DNA of 5,256 nucleotides, taken from NCBI GenBank assembly GCA_937896115.1, contig CALBLB010000142.1, positions 1-5,256 of the forward strand. The letters are read 5' to 3'. The notes under the pieces were generated by a model, which was not told where the DNA came from, ran no database searches, and saw only the letters and a program-made list of their open reading frames with translations. Each line of letters opens with the position of its first letter. The stretch's first letter is position 1. The position numbers and the translations under genes were made by a program. The DNA comes from an uncultured Succinatimonas sp. Lineage in GTDB: Bacteria > Pseudomonadota > Gammaproteobacteria > Enterobacterales > Succinivibrionaceae. Of the stretch, positions 1 through 5,256 are shown in pieces.

Positions 1-167
1 GTAAAAGCTAAGATGCAGAGCGAAAATTTACGTTTAAATTCTGAAAATTACAGGGCTAAAACGATACGATGATTTAGGACGATTTTAATTTTCAGGCAGC
101 TTTCATTTGCAGTGCCGAGCAGATCTTTTGCATGTGATCACCGGAGTTTAGTACCGCCAAAACCTGT

Positions 168-189
168 AAATTGCTTATTTAAGCAGTTT
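168..189 (+). terminator. weak terminator-like hairpin with T-rich tail
   Basis: TGCTT (172-176) pairs with AAGCA (181-185) around a 4-base loop. The stem extends through a T-G wobble and AAA/TTT to 168 and 189. About eight bases further, on the plus strand, lies a T-rich tract (196-211). It could end a plus-strand transcript entering from the left edge. The stem is A/T-rich and the gap before the T-tract is longer than usual, so support is weak. Confidence 0.25.
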
Positions 190-400
190 GTGTGATATTT
201 TTAATTTTTTCTTATAGGGGTACAAAAGGCTTTGGTTGACGTGGTTGTCAAAGGTTCGGATTTTGGGGCTTTATGGCTGCTACTCATGAGATTAGTATTA
301 GTCATCTGATGATTTTACCGTTGTTGTAAAAGGCAGTTTTGCTTTCCTTTTTAGGAAAGATGGATTGATAAAGGTTTAGTAAGGAAAGTTCTTATTGTTA

Positions 401-438
401 GGGATCCGCTAGATGATCCCCAACACCAACCGTGTTGG
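401..438 (-). repeat. two abutting small hairpins in the pdxT 3' region
   Basis: GGGATC (401-406) pairs with GATCCC (415-420) around an 8-base loop. CCAACAC (420-426) pairs perfectly with GTGTTGG (432-438) around a 5-base loop. The two structures share base 420, so the terminal pairs compete. Neither is followed by a T-tract on either strand, so they are not ordinary intrinsic terminators. They lie 53-90 bases past the pdxT stop and could protect or process the 3' end of the mRNA, or simply be chance. Confidence 0.3.
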
Positions 439-453
439 CATTGAGAAGTGAAG

Positions 454-483
454 CACGGAGCAAATGTCAGATTTTGCCCCGTG
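454..483 (-). terminator. putative terminator hairpin after pdxT
   Basis: CACGG (454-458) pairs with CCGTG (479-483), and GCAAA (460-464) with TTTGC (473-477). One A-C mismatch lies between the two blocks and the loop is 8 bases. On the minus strand the hairpin starts 7 bases after the pdxT stop codon and is followed by a pyrimidine-rich run (CTTCACTTCTC), not a clean T-tract. The position is right for ending the pdxST transcript, but the tail is poor, so termination may be partial or factor-assisted. Confidence 0.45.
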
Positions 484-490
484 ATTTATC

Positions 491-1057
491 TTAAGAGTGA
501 ACTTGTTTTAGAAAGTCGCTGTGTACGGCCATACTTTCATCAAGCTCGGGATGAAACGCCAAAGCGGTTTGATTTTTATATTGCACGGCATAAATATTGT
601 CGCCGTCACGTGCCAAAATTTTTACTTCGGGACTTACTTTGGTGATCACCGGAGCACGGATAAAGGTCATGGGAATTTGTCCGAGATCGCCGTAATTTAA
701 ACGGGTGTGGAAGCTTCCCAACTGGCGTCCGAAGGCATTGCGTCTTACCGTGATCGGCAACGTTCCGAACCACACGGTATCGTCATCTTCAAGCTTGGAT
801 GCCAAAAGAATGAGACCTGCGCAGGTTGCCAGAACCGGTAAGCCTTCCTCGATTTTCTCCTTTAACGGATTAAAGAGATCAAGCTCGTGCAAAAGCTTGC
901 CCATGACGGTACTCTCGCCTCCCGGGAGTACCAAACCGTCAAAGGACTTTTTAAGATCTGCAGCTTGCCTTATTTCAAAGCATTCTTCACCGAGCGTACG
1001 CAATACTTTTTCGTGCTCGGCAAAAGCTCCCTGCAGAGCTAAAACCGCGACTGTCAT
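491..1057 (-). CDS. pdxT: PLP synthase glutaminase subunit PdxT
   Basis: This is the class I glutamine amidotransferase subunit of the cytoplasmic pyridoxal 5'-phosphate synthase. It hydrolyses glutamine and channels the ammonia to PdxS. The 188-residue product has the usual family length (about 190-200). It shows the oxyanion-region motif LPGGEST at 44-50, the nucleophile Cys79 in ATCAGL, the family motif RNAFGRQ at 106-112, FIRAP at 132-136, and the catalytic His169 and Glu171 in FHPEL. The complete Cys-His-Glu triad indicates an active enzyme. The ATG overlaps the pdxS stop by one base (TAATG), and AGAGGA ends 5 bases upstream, inside the pdxS 3' end, which fixes the start and suggests translational coupling. 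It is the distal gene of the pdxS-pdxT operon. Identification is secure; only the transcript end is uncertain. Confidence 0.97.
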   Translation of the reverse strand: MTVAVLALQGAFAEHEKVLRTLGEECFEIRQAADLKKSFDGLVLPGGESTVMGKLLHELDLFNPLKEKIEEGLPVLATCAGLILLASKLEDDDTVWFGTLPITVRRNAFGRQLGSFHTRLNYGDLGQIPMTFIRAPVITKVSPEVKILARDGDNIYAVQYKNQTALAFHPELDESMAVHSDFLKQVHS

Positions 1058-1938
1058 TATTTTCCTCTCTCAGCCATGAGCACTTTGATCTCATTTTCGT
1101 TAATGCCGACCATGGCTTCACCCAAGTTTTCAGAGAGCTTGGCGATCATCTTGGCGTCCTGATAATTGGTGGTGGCTTTAACTATGGCAGCGGCACGTTT
1201 GGCAGGATCTCCTGACTTAAAGATCCCTGATCCTACGAACACGCCTTCAGCGCCTAATTGCATCATGAGCGCAGCATCTGCAGGAGTGGCCACACCGCCT
1301 GCGGCGAAATTGACTACCGGCAGACGCTTATGCTCGTGTACATAAGCAACCAATTCGACCGGCACGGCAAGACGTTTGGCTTCTTCGTACAATTCGTCTT
1401 CGCGCATGGACACGATTTTGGCTATGCCCTGATTCATGACACGCATGTGACGTACGGCCTGATCGATATCACCGGTGCCGGGTTCGCCTTTGGTACGGAT
1501 CATGGATGCGCCTTCGGCGATGCGGCGAAGAGCTTCGCCGAGATCGCGGGCACCGCATACGAACGGAACTGAGAATTTAGTCTTGTCGATGTGATAAACG
1601 TCGTCAGCAGGGGAGAGCACTTCAGATTCGTCGATGTAGTCGATCTCAATGGCTTCGAGGATCCTGGCCTCAACTATATGACCGATACGGCATTTTGCCA
1701 TGACCGGAATGGAGACGGCTTCCTGAATACCGCGGATCATGGCAGGATCCGACATGCGTGAAACACCGCCTGCTGCACGGATGTCGGCAGGAATGCGCTC
1801 CAAAGCCATCACGGCGCAGGCACCTGCTGCCTCGGCTATTTTGGCCTGCTCCGGGGTAGTGACGTCCATGATCACACCGCCTTTTAACATTTGAGCCAGC
1901 TCTTTGTTAAGTTTGTAGCGATCCTGATGCTGTTCCAT
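1057..1938 (-). CDS. pdxS: PLP synthase synthase subunit PdxS
   Basis: PdxS is the (beta/alpha)8-barrel subunit that builds pyridoxal 5'-phosphate from ribose 5-phosphate, glyceraldehyde 3-phosphate and ammonia supplied by PdxT. In characterised homologues it forms a dodecamer coated by PdxT. The 293 residues match the family length almost exactly and similarity runs end to end. Expected active-site residues are present: Asp25 in GGVIMDV, Lys82 in PVMAK (the lysine that binds the sugar phosphate), and Lys150 in RTKGEPGTG (the second lysine). The phosphate-binding segments FAAGGVATPADAA and GVFVGSGIFK are intact. The ATG at 1938 is preceded by AGGAG with a 6-base spacing. It is the first gene of the operon and is divergent from the PdxR-like regulator. 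I found no convincing sigma-70 promoter for it in the intergenic region, which would suit an activator-dependent promoter. Identification is secure. Confidence 0.98.
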   Translation of the reverse strand: MEQHQDRYKLNKELAQMLKGGVIMDVTTPEQAKIAEAAGACAVMALERIPADIRAAGGVSRMSDPAMIRGIQEAVSIPVMAKCRIGHIVEARILEAIEIDYIDESEVLSPADDVYHIDKTKFSVPFVCGARDLGEALRRIAEGASMIRTKGEPGTGDIDQAVRHMRVMNQGIAKIVSMREDELYEEAKRLAVPVELVAYVHEHKRLPVVNFAAGGVATPADAALMMQLGAEGVFVGSGIFKSGDPAKRAAAIVKATTNYQDAKMIAKLSENLGEAMVGINENEIKVLMAERGK

Positions 1939-1980
1939 TTTGTGCTCCTAAAAAGAATTCTTACTTGATGGAACAATATT

Positions 1981-2009
1981 TTGTGCAAAACTGGCTTTAT
2001 TAAAATAAT
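1981..2009 (+). promoter_or_regulatory. candidate sigma-70 promoter for the MocR regulator
   Basis: A -35-like TTGTGC (1981-1986; three of six consensus positions) and a -10-like AATAAT (2004-2009; five of six) are separated by 17 bases, the optimal spacing. Transcription would start near 2016, leaving a leader of roughly 40 bases before the ATG at 2056. The inverted repeat 1988-2015 covers the spacer and -10, so a bound regulator would block this promoter. That would fit autorepression. Confidence 0.5.
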
Positions 2010-2027
2010 CAGTTTAGATATATTCAG

Positions 2028-2055
2028 TAAGGTCAGATTGAATCAAGTGGTGATC
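2028..2055 (+). promoter_or_regulatory. ambiguous ribosome binding region of the MocR regulator
   Basis: Two signals compete. GGTGATC (2049-2055) abuts the ATG at 2056 and matches the complement of the conserved 16S rRNA tail beyond the core, while the core itself is degraded (AAGTGG). Upstream, TAAGG (2028-2032) sits 5 bases before an in-frame TTG at 2038, which would add six residues. I chose the ATG because family members typically begin with a sequence like MLTY just before the helix-turn-helix. Confidence 0.4.
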
Positions 2056-3465
2056 ATGCTTACCTATACCTTGCAAAAAAACAGTTCAGATCCTTTGTAT
2101 ATTTCCTTGTATAAATGCCTGCGAAACGACATTCGTTCAGGTGTTTTACATGCAGGAGAGCGCTTGCCATCCAAGCGTGCTTTTGCGGTAAATCTGGGTA
2201 TAAGCGTGATCACGGTAGAAAACGCTTATGAGCGGCTGTGTGATGAAGGGTATGTATTTTCCATGCCCAAACGCGGTTATTACGTAGGCGATCTCAAAGA
2301 GATCAGGCAAACACATGAAGTTGCGTCTGAAGTTAAAGTCATTGCTAAAAAAGACGTAAGCACGGGAAAACTGCTTGCCGATTTTTCAAGTAATGAATGC
2401 GATCCTGAGGCTTTCCCCTTTTCGGTTTGGTCGCATCTTTTACGTCAGGTTTTAAATGAAAGACGCAATCAGCTACTGATGAATTCCCCGGGGAGCGGAC
2501 TTTGGGAATTGCGCGAGGCCATTGCGCAACATCTTAAGGCTTATCACGGTATGGAGGTTTTGCCTGAGCAGGTGGTTATAGGCGCAGGTACTGAATATCT
2601 TATGGGCAGACTTATCGAGCTTTTGGGCTTTGATCTTACCTACGCTTCAGAAGATCCAGGATACGAGCGTATAGCCTGGATCTTTAAAAGCCATGGGGTA
2701 AAACATCTGGGGATAAGTTTGGATGAGTTCGGACTCTCAGAGCGTGAACTTGAGCTTACGGATGCACAGGTAGTGCATATCTCTCCTTCGCATCAGTTTC
2801 CTACCGGCATAGTGATGCCGGTTTCGCGACGTTATGAGTTGTTAGGGTGGGCTTCGGCAAAAAAAGGTCATTATATCATCGAAGATGACTATGACTCAGA
2901 ATACAGGATCACCGGGCGTCCGCTGTCTACCTTGCAAAGTATAGATGCCGAAGGCAAGGTTATCTATATGAATACGTTTACCAAAACTTTGGCATCAACC
3001 ATGCGCGTAAGTTATATGGTTTTGCCGTTGAAATTATGTGCAAGTTTTGAGAAGAAGCTTTCTTTCTATTCCTGTACGGTTTCAAATTTTGAACAGTATG
3101 CATTGGCGGCTTTTTTAAAAAGCGGTGCTTTTGAGACGCATTTAAACCGCATGCGCAGGCTGCTTGCTAGAAAACGCGATACGCTTTTGAGTCTTATAGA
3201 AAAAAGTAAATTAAACGCTAAAAGCATGATCGAGAATCAAAGCAACGGCTTGCATTTTCTGCTTAGAGTGGATACTGAATTTTCAGACGATGAATGCGTT
3301 CAAAGGGCGCTGTCCTACGGTGTGAAAATAGTACCTTTGTCAAAATTCAGACGATTGGGAAAACGTGATGAACACGCTTTTGTAATAGGGTATTCAGCAG
3401 TAAAACTTGATGATATGCCGCAGGCCGTAAAAGCTCTCGAGCATGCTTTGCTTACCCCTGCATAA
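2056..3465 (+). CDS. pdxR: MocR-family PLP-binding regulator, PdxR-like
   Basis: This is a GntR/MocR-type transcription factor: an N-terminal winged helix-turn-helix (about residues 8-77) joined by a linker to a fold-type I aminotransferase-like domain (about 105-469). The DNA-binding part shows LPSKR (37-41) and a recognition helix ISVITVENAYERL (49-61). The aminotransferase part keeps SPSHQFPTG (243-251), EDDYDSEYR (276-284; Asp280 should contact the pyridine nitrogen) and TFTKTLA, where Lys310 should form the Schiff base with PLP. The 469-residue length is normal. MocR proteins of this type next to pdxST are known as PdxR: they sense PLP and activate or repress pdxST. Divergent placement 117 bases from pdxS supports that role here. 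GabR, the GABA-responsive relative, is the main alternative, but no gab genes are visible. The open frame extends to 1981, but that portion covers the promoter and does not resemble the family. It converges on dapE. Confidence 0.88.
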   Translation: MLTYTLQKNSSDPLYISLYKCLRNDIRSGVLHAGERLPSKRAFAVNLGISVITVENAYERLCDEGYVFSMPKRGYYVGDLKEIRQTHEVASEVKVIAKKDVSTGKLLADFSSNECDPEAFPFSVWSHLLRQVLNERRNQLLMNSPGSGLWELREAIAQHLKAYHGMEVLPEQVVIGAGTEYLMGRLIELLGFDLTYASEDPGYERIAWIFKSHGVKHLGISLDEFGLSERELELTDAQVVHISPSHQFPTGIVMPVSRRYELLGWASAKKGHYIIEDDYDSEYRITGRPLSTLQSIDAEGKVIYMNTFTKTLASTMRVSYMVLPLKLCASFEKKLSFYSCTVSNFEQYALAAFLKSGAFETHLNRMRRLLARKRDTLLSLIEKSKLNAKSMIENQSNGLHFLLRVDTEFSDDECVQRALSYGVKIVPLSKFRRLGKRDEHAFVIGYSAVKLDDMPQAVKALEHALLTPA

Positions 3466-3473
3466 GGCAGGGG
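3455..3473. terminator. short hairpin over the regulator stop codon
   Basis: CCCCTGC (3455-3461) and GCAGGGG (3467-3473) form a perfect 7-bp GC-rich stem with a 5-base loop that contains the TAA stop of the regulator gene. It is followed on the plus strand by CAGGTTTAATTT, only weakly T-rich, so it is a modest intrinsic terminator at best. It lies in the 18-base gap between two convergent genes and may limit read-through from the plus-strand gene. On the minus strand no T-tract follows. Confidence 0.4.
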
Positions 3474-3483
3474 CAGGTTTAAT

Positions 3484-4671
3484 TTAAGCCATGAGTTTTG
3501 CAAGAGCCTTGGCATAGATCTCCTGCAATTGTTGCAGCGAGGCCAAAGATACATGCTCGTTGGCGCGATGTATGGTTTCGGTGATGGGACCAAATTCCAT
3601 GGTTTCAACGCCCAAAGGTGCGATAAAGCGTCCGTCTGAAGTGCCGCCTGAGGTGGTGAATACCGGCTCTTTACCCATTACTTCGGTAACGCATGCTTTC
3701 ATGACATCGAGGAGTTTTCCTCCTTTGGTAAGGAAGTAAGGCCCTTCGTAACTCCAGTCATAATCGCATTTTATGTGTAAGTTGTCGGCAATTTCACATA
3801 CATGTTTTTTAATGTTTTCAAAAGACTGCAGATCGTTAAAACGGAAATTGCAACGCATGGTAAAGGTACCTGGAACCACGTTGTCAGCGCCGGTACCGCA
3901 GTGGCAGTTTGAAACCTGAAATGAGGTAGGCGGGAAGAATTCTGAGCCTTGATCGCAAGGATTGTCGATAAGCGCGCAGATAAGTCTTGCCGCATGATGA
4001 GCGGCATTGTCACAACTTTCAGGAACTGCTACATGTCCTTGGATCCCGTGTACGGTAATGGTGACGTTGATGTCTCCGCGACGTCCGTTTTTAATTTCAT
4101 CGCCGAAAATTTTGACCGAAGAAGGCTCGGGGATCAGGCAGTAATCGGGGATGAGATCATGCTCTTTTAAATATTCTACGCAGTACGGAACTCCTCCTAC
4201 GGCATCGCCTTCTTCATTGGAGGTGATCAGCAGTCCTACGCTGCCTTGGTGTTCGGGGTGTTCATCTACAAACTGTAATAAAGCCTCGGTCATGGCGGCA
4301 TCTCCGCCTTTCATGTCGGCACTGCCGCGTCCGTACAGGCAGGGTTCCCCGTCAAGCTCATAGATGTCGCCGCAGTAAGGATCATGATCCCATTGACAGT
4401 GATCGCCTTCGGGAACCACATCGGTATGGCCTAAAAACATGGCAAAAGGTCTGCCTTTGCCGTGAATAGCCAAAAGGTTGGTAGTACCTTTTTCCTGCAG
4501 AGTTATGCAGTGAAAGCCGGCCTTTTCCAATTTGTCTTTGATAAGATTTTGACAACCGTTGTCGTCGGGAGTTACGGATTTAATCCTGACCAAAGCCTGA
4601 GCCAAAGCCTGCACTTTGGTAAGTTTTGGGGAAAGTTTCAAAGCATCCGAAGCTTTTGATGATTGCTGCAT
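3484..4671 (-). CDS. dapE: succinyl-diaminopimelate desuccinylase DapE
   Basis: DapE hydrolyses N-succinyl-LL-2,6-diaminopimelate to LL-diaminopimelate and succinate in the succinylase branch of lysine and peptidoglycan precursor synthesis. It is a cytoplasmic di-zinc M20 peptidase-family enzyme. The 395-residue product aligns by eye with the E. coli enzyme (375 residues) from its SPDDAGCQ region (here TPDDNGCQ, 34-41). Metal and catalytic residues are present: His82 and Asp84 in GHTDVVP, bridging Asp119 in RGSADMKG, Glu153 and Glu154 in SNEEGD, Glu182 in PEPSS, and His368 in TIHRANE. KNGRRGD (194-200) and GGTSDGRF (342-349) are also conserved. The ATG at 4671 is supported by GAAGGA 9 bases upstream. 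The open frame continues 45 codons upstream into a terminator and should not be used as the start. The protein has 16 cysteines, unusually many. It stands alone, convergent with the regulator, with no other dap gene in view. Confidence 0.95.
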   Translation of the reverse strand: MQQSSKASDALKLSPKLTKVQALAQALVRIKSVTPDDNGCQNLIKDKLEKAGFHCITLQEKGTTNLLAIHGKGRPFAMFLGHTDVVPEGDHCQWDHDPYCGDIYELDGEPCLYGRGSADMKGGDAAMTEALLQFVDEHPEHQGSVGLLITSNEEGDAVGGVPYCVEYLKEHDLIPDYCLIPEPSSVKIFGDEIKNGRRGDINVTITVHGIQGHVAVPESCDNAAHHAARLICALIDNPCDQGSEFFPPTSFQVSNCHCGTGADNVVPGTFTMRCNFRFNDLQSFENIKKHVCEIADNLHIKCDYDWSYEGPYFLTKGGKLLDVMKACVTEVMGKEPVFTTSGGTSDGRFIAPLGVETMEFGPITETIHRANEHVSLASLQQLQEIYAKALAKLMA

Positions 4672-4680
4672 AAAATGATG

Positions 4681-4686
4681 TCCTTC
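4681..4686 (-). promoter_or_regulatory. ribosome binding site that fixes the dapE start
   Basis: On the minus strand GAAGGA lies 9 bases before the ATG at 4671. This is the only good Shine-Dalgarno match near the 5' end of the frame. It separates the true start from upstream in-frame codons, including the TTG at 4806 that lies in a terminator loop. Confidence 0.75.
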
Positions 4687-4701
4687 AATATTACCGTCGG
4701 C

Positions 4702-4710
4702 ATTGTAACA
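4702..4710 (-). promoter_or_regulatory. candidate extended -10 promoter for dapE
   Basis: The minus strand reads TGTTACAAT, an extended -10 element (TGN plus TACAAT, five of six consensus positions). No good -35 hexamer lies 16-18 bases upstream, as is common for extended -10 promoters. Transcription would start near 4695 with a leader of about 24 bases, just long enough to carry the ribosome binding site. It lies between the tandem terminators and dapE, so dapE is probably transcribed on its own. Confidence 0.5.
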
Positions 4711-4752
4711 AAACGGATCATCTGGCAGTTTGTTTACGGATTGGTTTAATAA

Positions 4753-4777
4753 AAAAAGCACGAAAAAGGTGCTTTTT
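4753..4777 (-). terminator. second tandem intrinsic terminator
   Basis: AAAAAGCAC (4753-4761) and GTGCTTTTT (4769-4777) form a perfect 9-bp stem with a 7-base loop. On the minus strand it ends in an uninterrupted run of seven T residues. It lies directly downstream of the longer hairpin at 4785-4825 and looks like a back-up terminator for the dehydrogenase gene. Confidence 0.75.
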
Positions 4778-4784
4778 AAAAGAA

Positions 4785-4825
4785 ACCCCGCAACTAAAAA
4801 AGCCAAGCTTTTTTAGTTGCGGGGT
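4785..4825 (-). terminator. strong terminator of the dehydrogenase gene
   Basis: A perfect 19-bp inverted repeat (4785-4803 with 4807-4825) closes on a 3-base loop. The outer part is GC-rich (ACCCCGC) and the inner part A/T-rich. On the minus strand it begins 7 bases after the dehydrogenase stop codon and is followed by TTTCTTTT. The position, stem and tail make it a convincing Rho-independent terminator. The tail runs straight into the second hairpin at 4753-4777. Confidence 0.85.
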
Positions 4826-4832
4826 ATTGTGC

Positions 4833-5256
4833 TCAGGAGTTTTCCTTGATCACTTTGATATAGATCTCCTTCATCTCCTCACGGCTAAGTTCTTTGGGAT
4901 TGTTATTGAGCAGTCTTGTGACCTTGGAGGCACTTTCCACGAGCTCGTCAACTACATCCAAAGTTATGCCTTTTGCTTTGAAATCAAGACTTATCCCGAG
5001 ATCTTTGTTCAGAGCATAAAGTTCTTTGACAAAGAGATCTGCACATTCTTCATCGCTCTTGCCGTTACAGTCAAGCTCCATGGCTTTGGCCATCACTGCA
5101 TATTTTTCAATGCATGATGATTTGTTGGCATCCATTACCTGAGGCATCAAAATGGCGTTGGCCAGACCGTGAGGAATATGGTAACGACCGCCTAAAGGGT
5201 AGGAGAGTGCGTGAATTGCGGTAGCTCCCGACGAGGCAATAGCGATCCCACCGAAG
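4833..5256 (-). CDS. iron-containing alcohol dehydrogenase, C-terminal part
   Basis: This is the 3' end of a gene that continues past the right edge; 140 residues are visible, and the first base (5256) belongs to a codon outside the window. It belongs to the group III, iron-dependent NAD(P)-linked alcohol dehydrogenases, which interconvert alcohols and aldehydes or ketones in the cytoplasm. Two iron-binding histidines are visible in the family signature HALSYPLGGRYHIPHG: His at 5211-5213 and His at 5169-5171. They are 14 residues apart, the spacing of His263 and His277 in E. coli FucO. The C-terminal RLLNNNPKELSREEMKEIY is also typical of the family. The other metal ligands and the nucleotide-binding region lie outside. 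Substrate cannot be assigned: lactaldehyde reductase, 1,3-propanediol dehydrogenase, ethanol or butanol dehydrogenases all share this end. A TTG at 5150 is internal, not a start. Confidence 0.93.
   Translation of the reverse strand, partial: FGGIAIASSGATAIHALSYPLGGRYHIPHGLANAILMPQVMDANKSSCIEKYAVMAKAMELDCNGKSDEECADLFVKELYALNKDLGISLDFKAKGITLDVVDELVESASKVTRLLNNNPKELSREEMKEIYIKVIKENS

Larger units (their letters stand above)
1..490. other. gene-free stretch downstream of pdxT
   Basis: No open reading frame here has both a plausible start with a ribosome binding site and a recognisable product. The stretch is A/T-rich, with a T-rich tract at 196-211, several short inverted repeats (25-40, 168-189, 236-251, 342-359, 401-420, 420-438, 454-483) and three short stop-free runs. 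Those runs are minus 178-95 (28 codons), minus 314-204 (37 codons) and plus 357-442 (28 codons). None is long enough to exceed chance expectation. On the minus strand the right part would be the 3' untranslated region of the pdxST transcript. The left part could be decayed coding DNA or the flank of a gene outside the window; the sequence alone does not decide. Confidence 0.6.
1939..2055. promoter_or_regulatory. pdxS-pdxR divergent control region
   Basis: These 117 bases separate the start codons of pdxS and the divergent regulator and must carry both promoters. The region is A/T-rich. It contains an inverted repeat, AAACTG (1988-1993) and CAGTTT (2010-2015), separated by 16 bases, and three similar TCAG-starting octamers at 2009, 2024 and 2033 on the plus strand. 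PdxR regulators of the MocR family are known to bind repeats in exactly this kind of intergenic space and to respond to PLP. That these particular repeats are the operator is inference from position. Confidence 0.6.

Noticed and set aside
236..251. TTGAC-N6-GTCAA inverted repeat and a perfect TTGACA on the minus strand
   Set aside because: No -10 element lies at suitable spacing on either strand. A TATAAG on the minus strand is 29 bases away. A protein-binding site cannot be excluded but nothing supports it.
204..314. 37-codon minus-strand run containing an ATG at 305
   Set aside because: There is no Shine-Dalgarno sequence before the ATG, the composition is low-complexity (many Thr, Ser, Lys), and no family is recognisable.
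357..442. 28-codon plus-strand run with a protein-like segment (VRDPLDDPQHQPCWH)
   Set aside because: It begins after a stop with no start codon or ribosome binding site, spans two hairpins, and is short enough to be chance.
448..645. 65-codon plus-strand frame overlapping the 3' end of pdxT
   Set aside because: Most of it is antisense to the secure pdxT coding region, no family motif is visible, and its beginning lies in the hairpin at 454-483.
134..654. 13-base direct repeat GTGATCACCGGAG at 134-146 and 642-654
   Set aside because: The second copy lies in pdxT coding sequence. One such match in a window of this size is not far from chance, and no element is bounded by the two copies.
1981..2055. 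25-residue N-terminal extension of the regulator
   Set aside because: It overlaps the candidate -35/-10 and the inverted repeat, lacks resemblance to MocR N-termini, and the family-typical start MLTY begins at 2056.
1..5256. CRISPR array, tRNA or rRNA, insertion sequence or riboswitch
   Set aside because: I saw no regularly spaced repeats, no tRNA-like cloverleaf, no transposase and no recognisable aptamer. The operon leaders are too short for the usual lysine or other large riboswitches.

Overview
The window holds four complete genes and one gene cut by the right edge. From left to right they are pdxT (minus), pdxS (minus), a MocR/PdxR-type regulator (plus), dapE (minus), and the 3' end of an iron-containing alcohol dehydrogenase gene (minus, running off the right edge). 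All are recognised from conserved motifs read directly in the translations. The gene set suggests a gammaproteobacterium: DapE follows the proteobacterial succinylase layout, and vitamin B6 is made by the deoxyxylulose-5-phosphate-independent PdxS/PdxT route. Within that class this route is found in Pasteurellaceae and Succinivibrionaceae, among others. The cysteine-rich DapE and the fermentation-type dehydrogenase fit an anaerobic gut bacterium of the Succinivibrionaceae kind, but this is inference and no rRNA is present to confirm it.

Layout. Positions 1-490 contain no convincing gene. On the minus strand this is the region downstream of pdxT, with an imperfect terminator-like hairpin just after the pdxT stop, further small hairpins, and short stop-free runs of doubtful meaning. 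pdxS and pdxT (1938 down to 491) form a tight operon with a TAATG stop/start overlap. Between pdxS and the divergent regulator lie about 117 A/T-rich bases with a good promoter candidate for the regulator and an inverted repeat inside it. The regulator (2056-3465) and dapE (4671 down to 3484) converge with only 18 bases between their stop codons, and a short hairpin covers the regulator stop. dapE has its own ribosome binding site and an extended -10 candidate. It is insulated from the dehydrogenase gene by two tandem hairpins with T-rich tails.

How they work together. PdxS and PdxT form the pyridoxal 5'-phosphate (PLP) synthase. The divergent regulator fuses a GntR-type winged helix to a PLP-binding aminotransferase fold, so it most likely senses PLP and controls pdxST, as known PdxR proteins do. 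DapE acts in the separate diaminopimelate/lysine pathway, and the dehydrogenase in alcohol/aldehyde redox metabolism. I see no previously undescribed system. The points most worth checking are the operator region, start-site choices (including a false signal-peptide-like extension on dapE), the cysteine-rich DapE, and the hairpin-rich left end.
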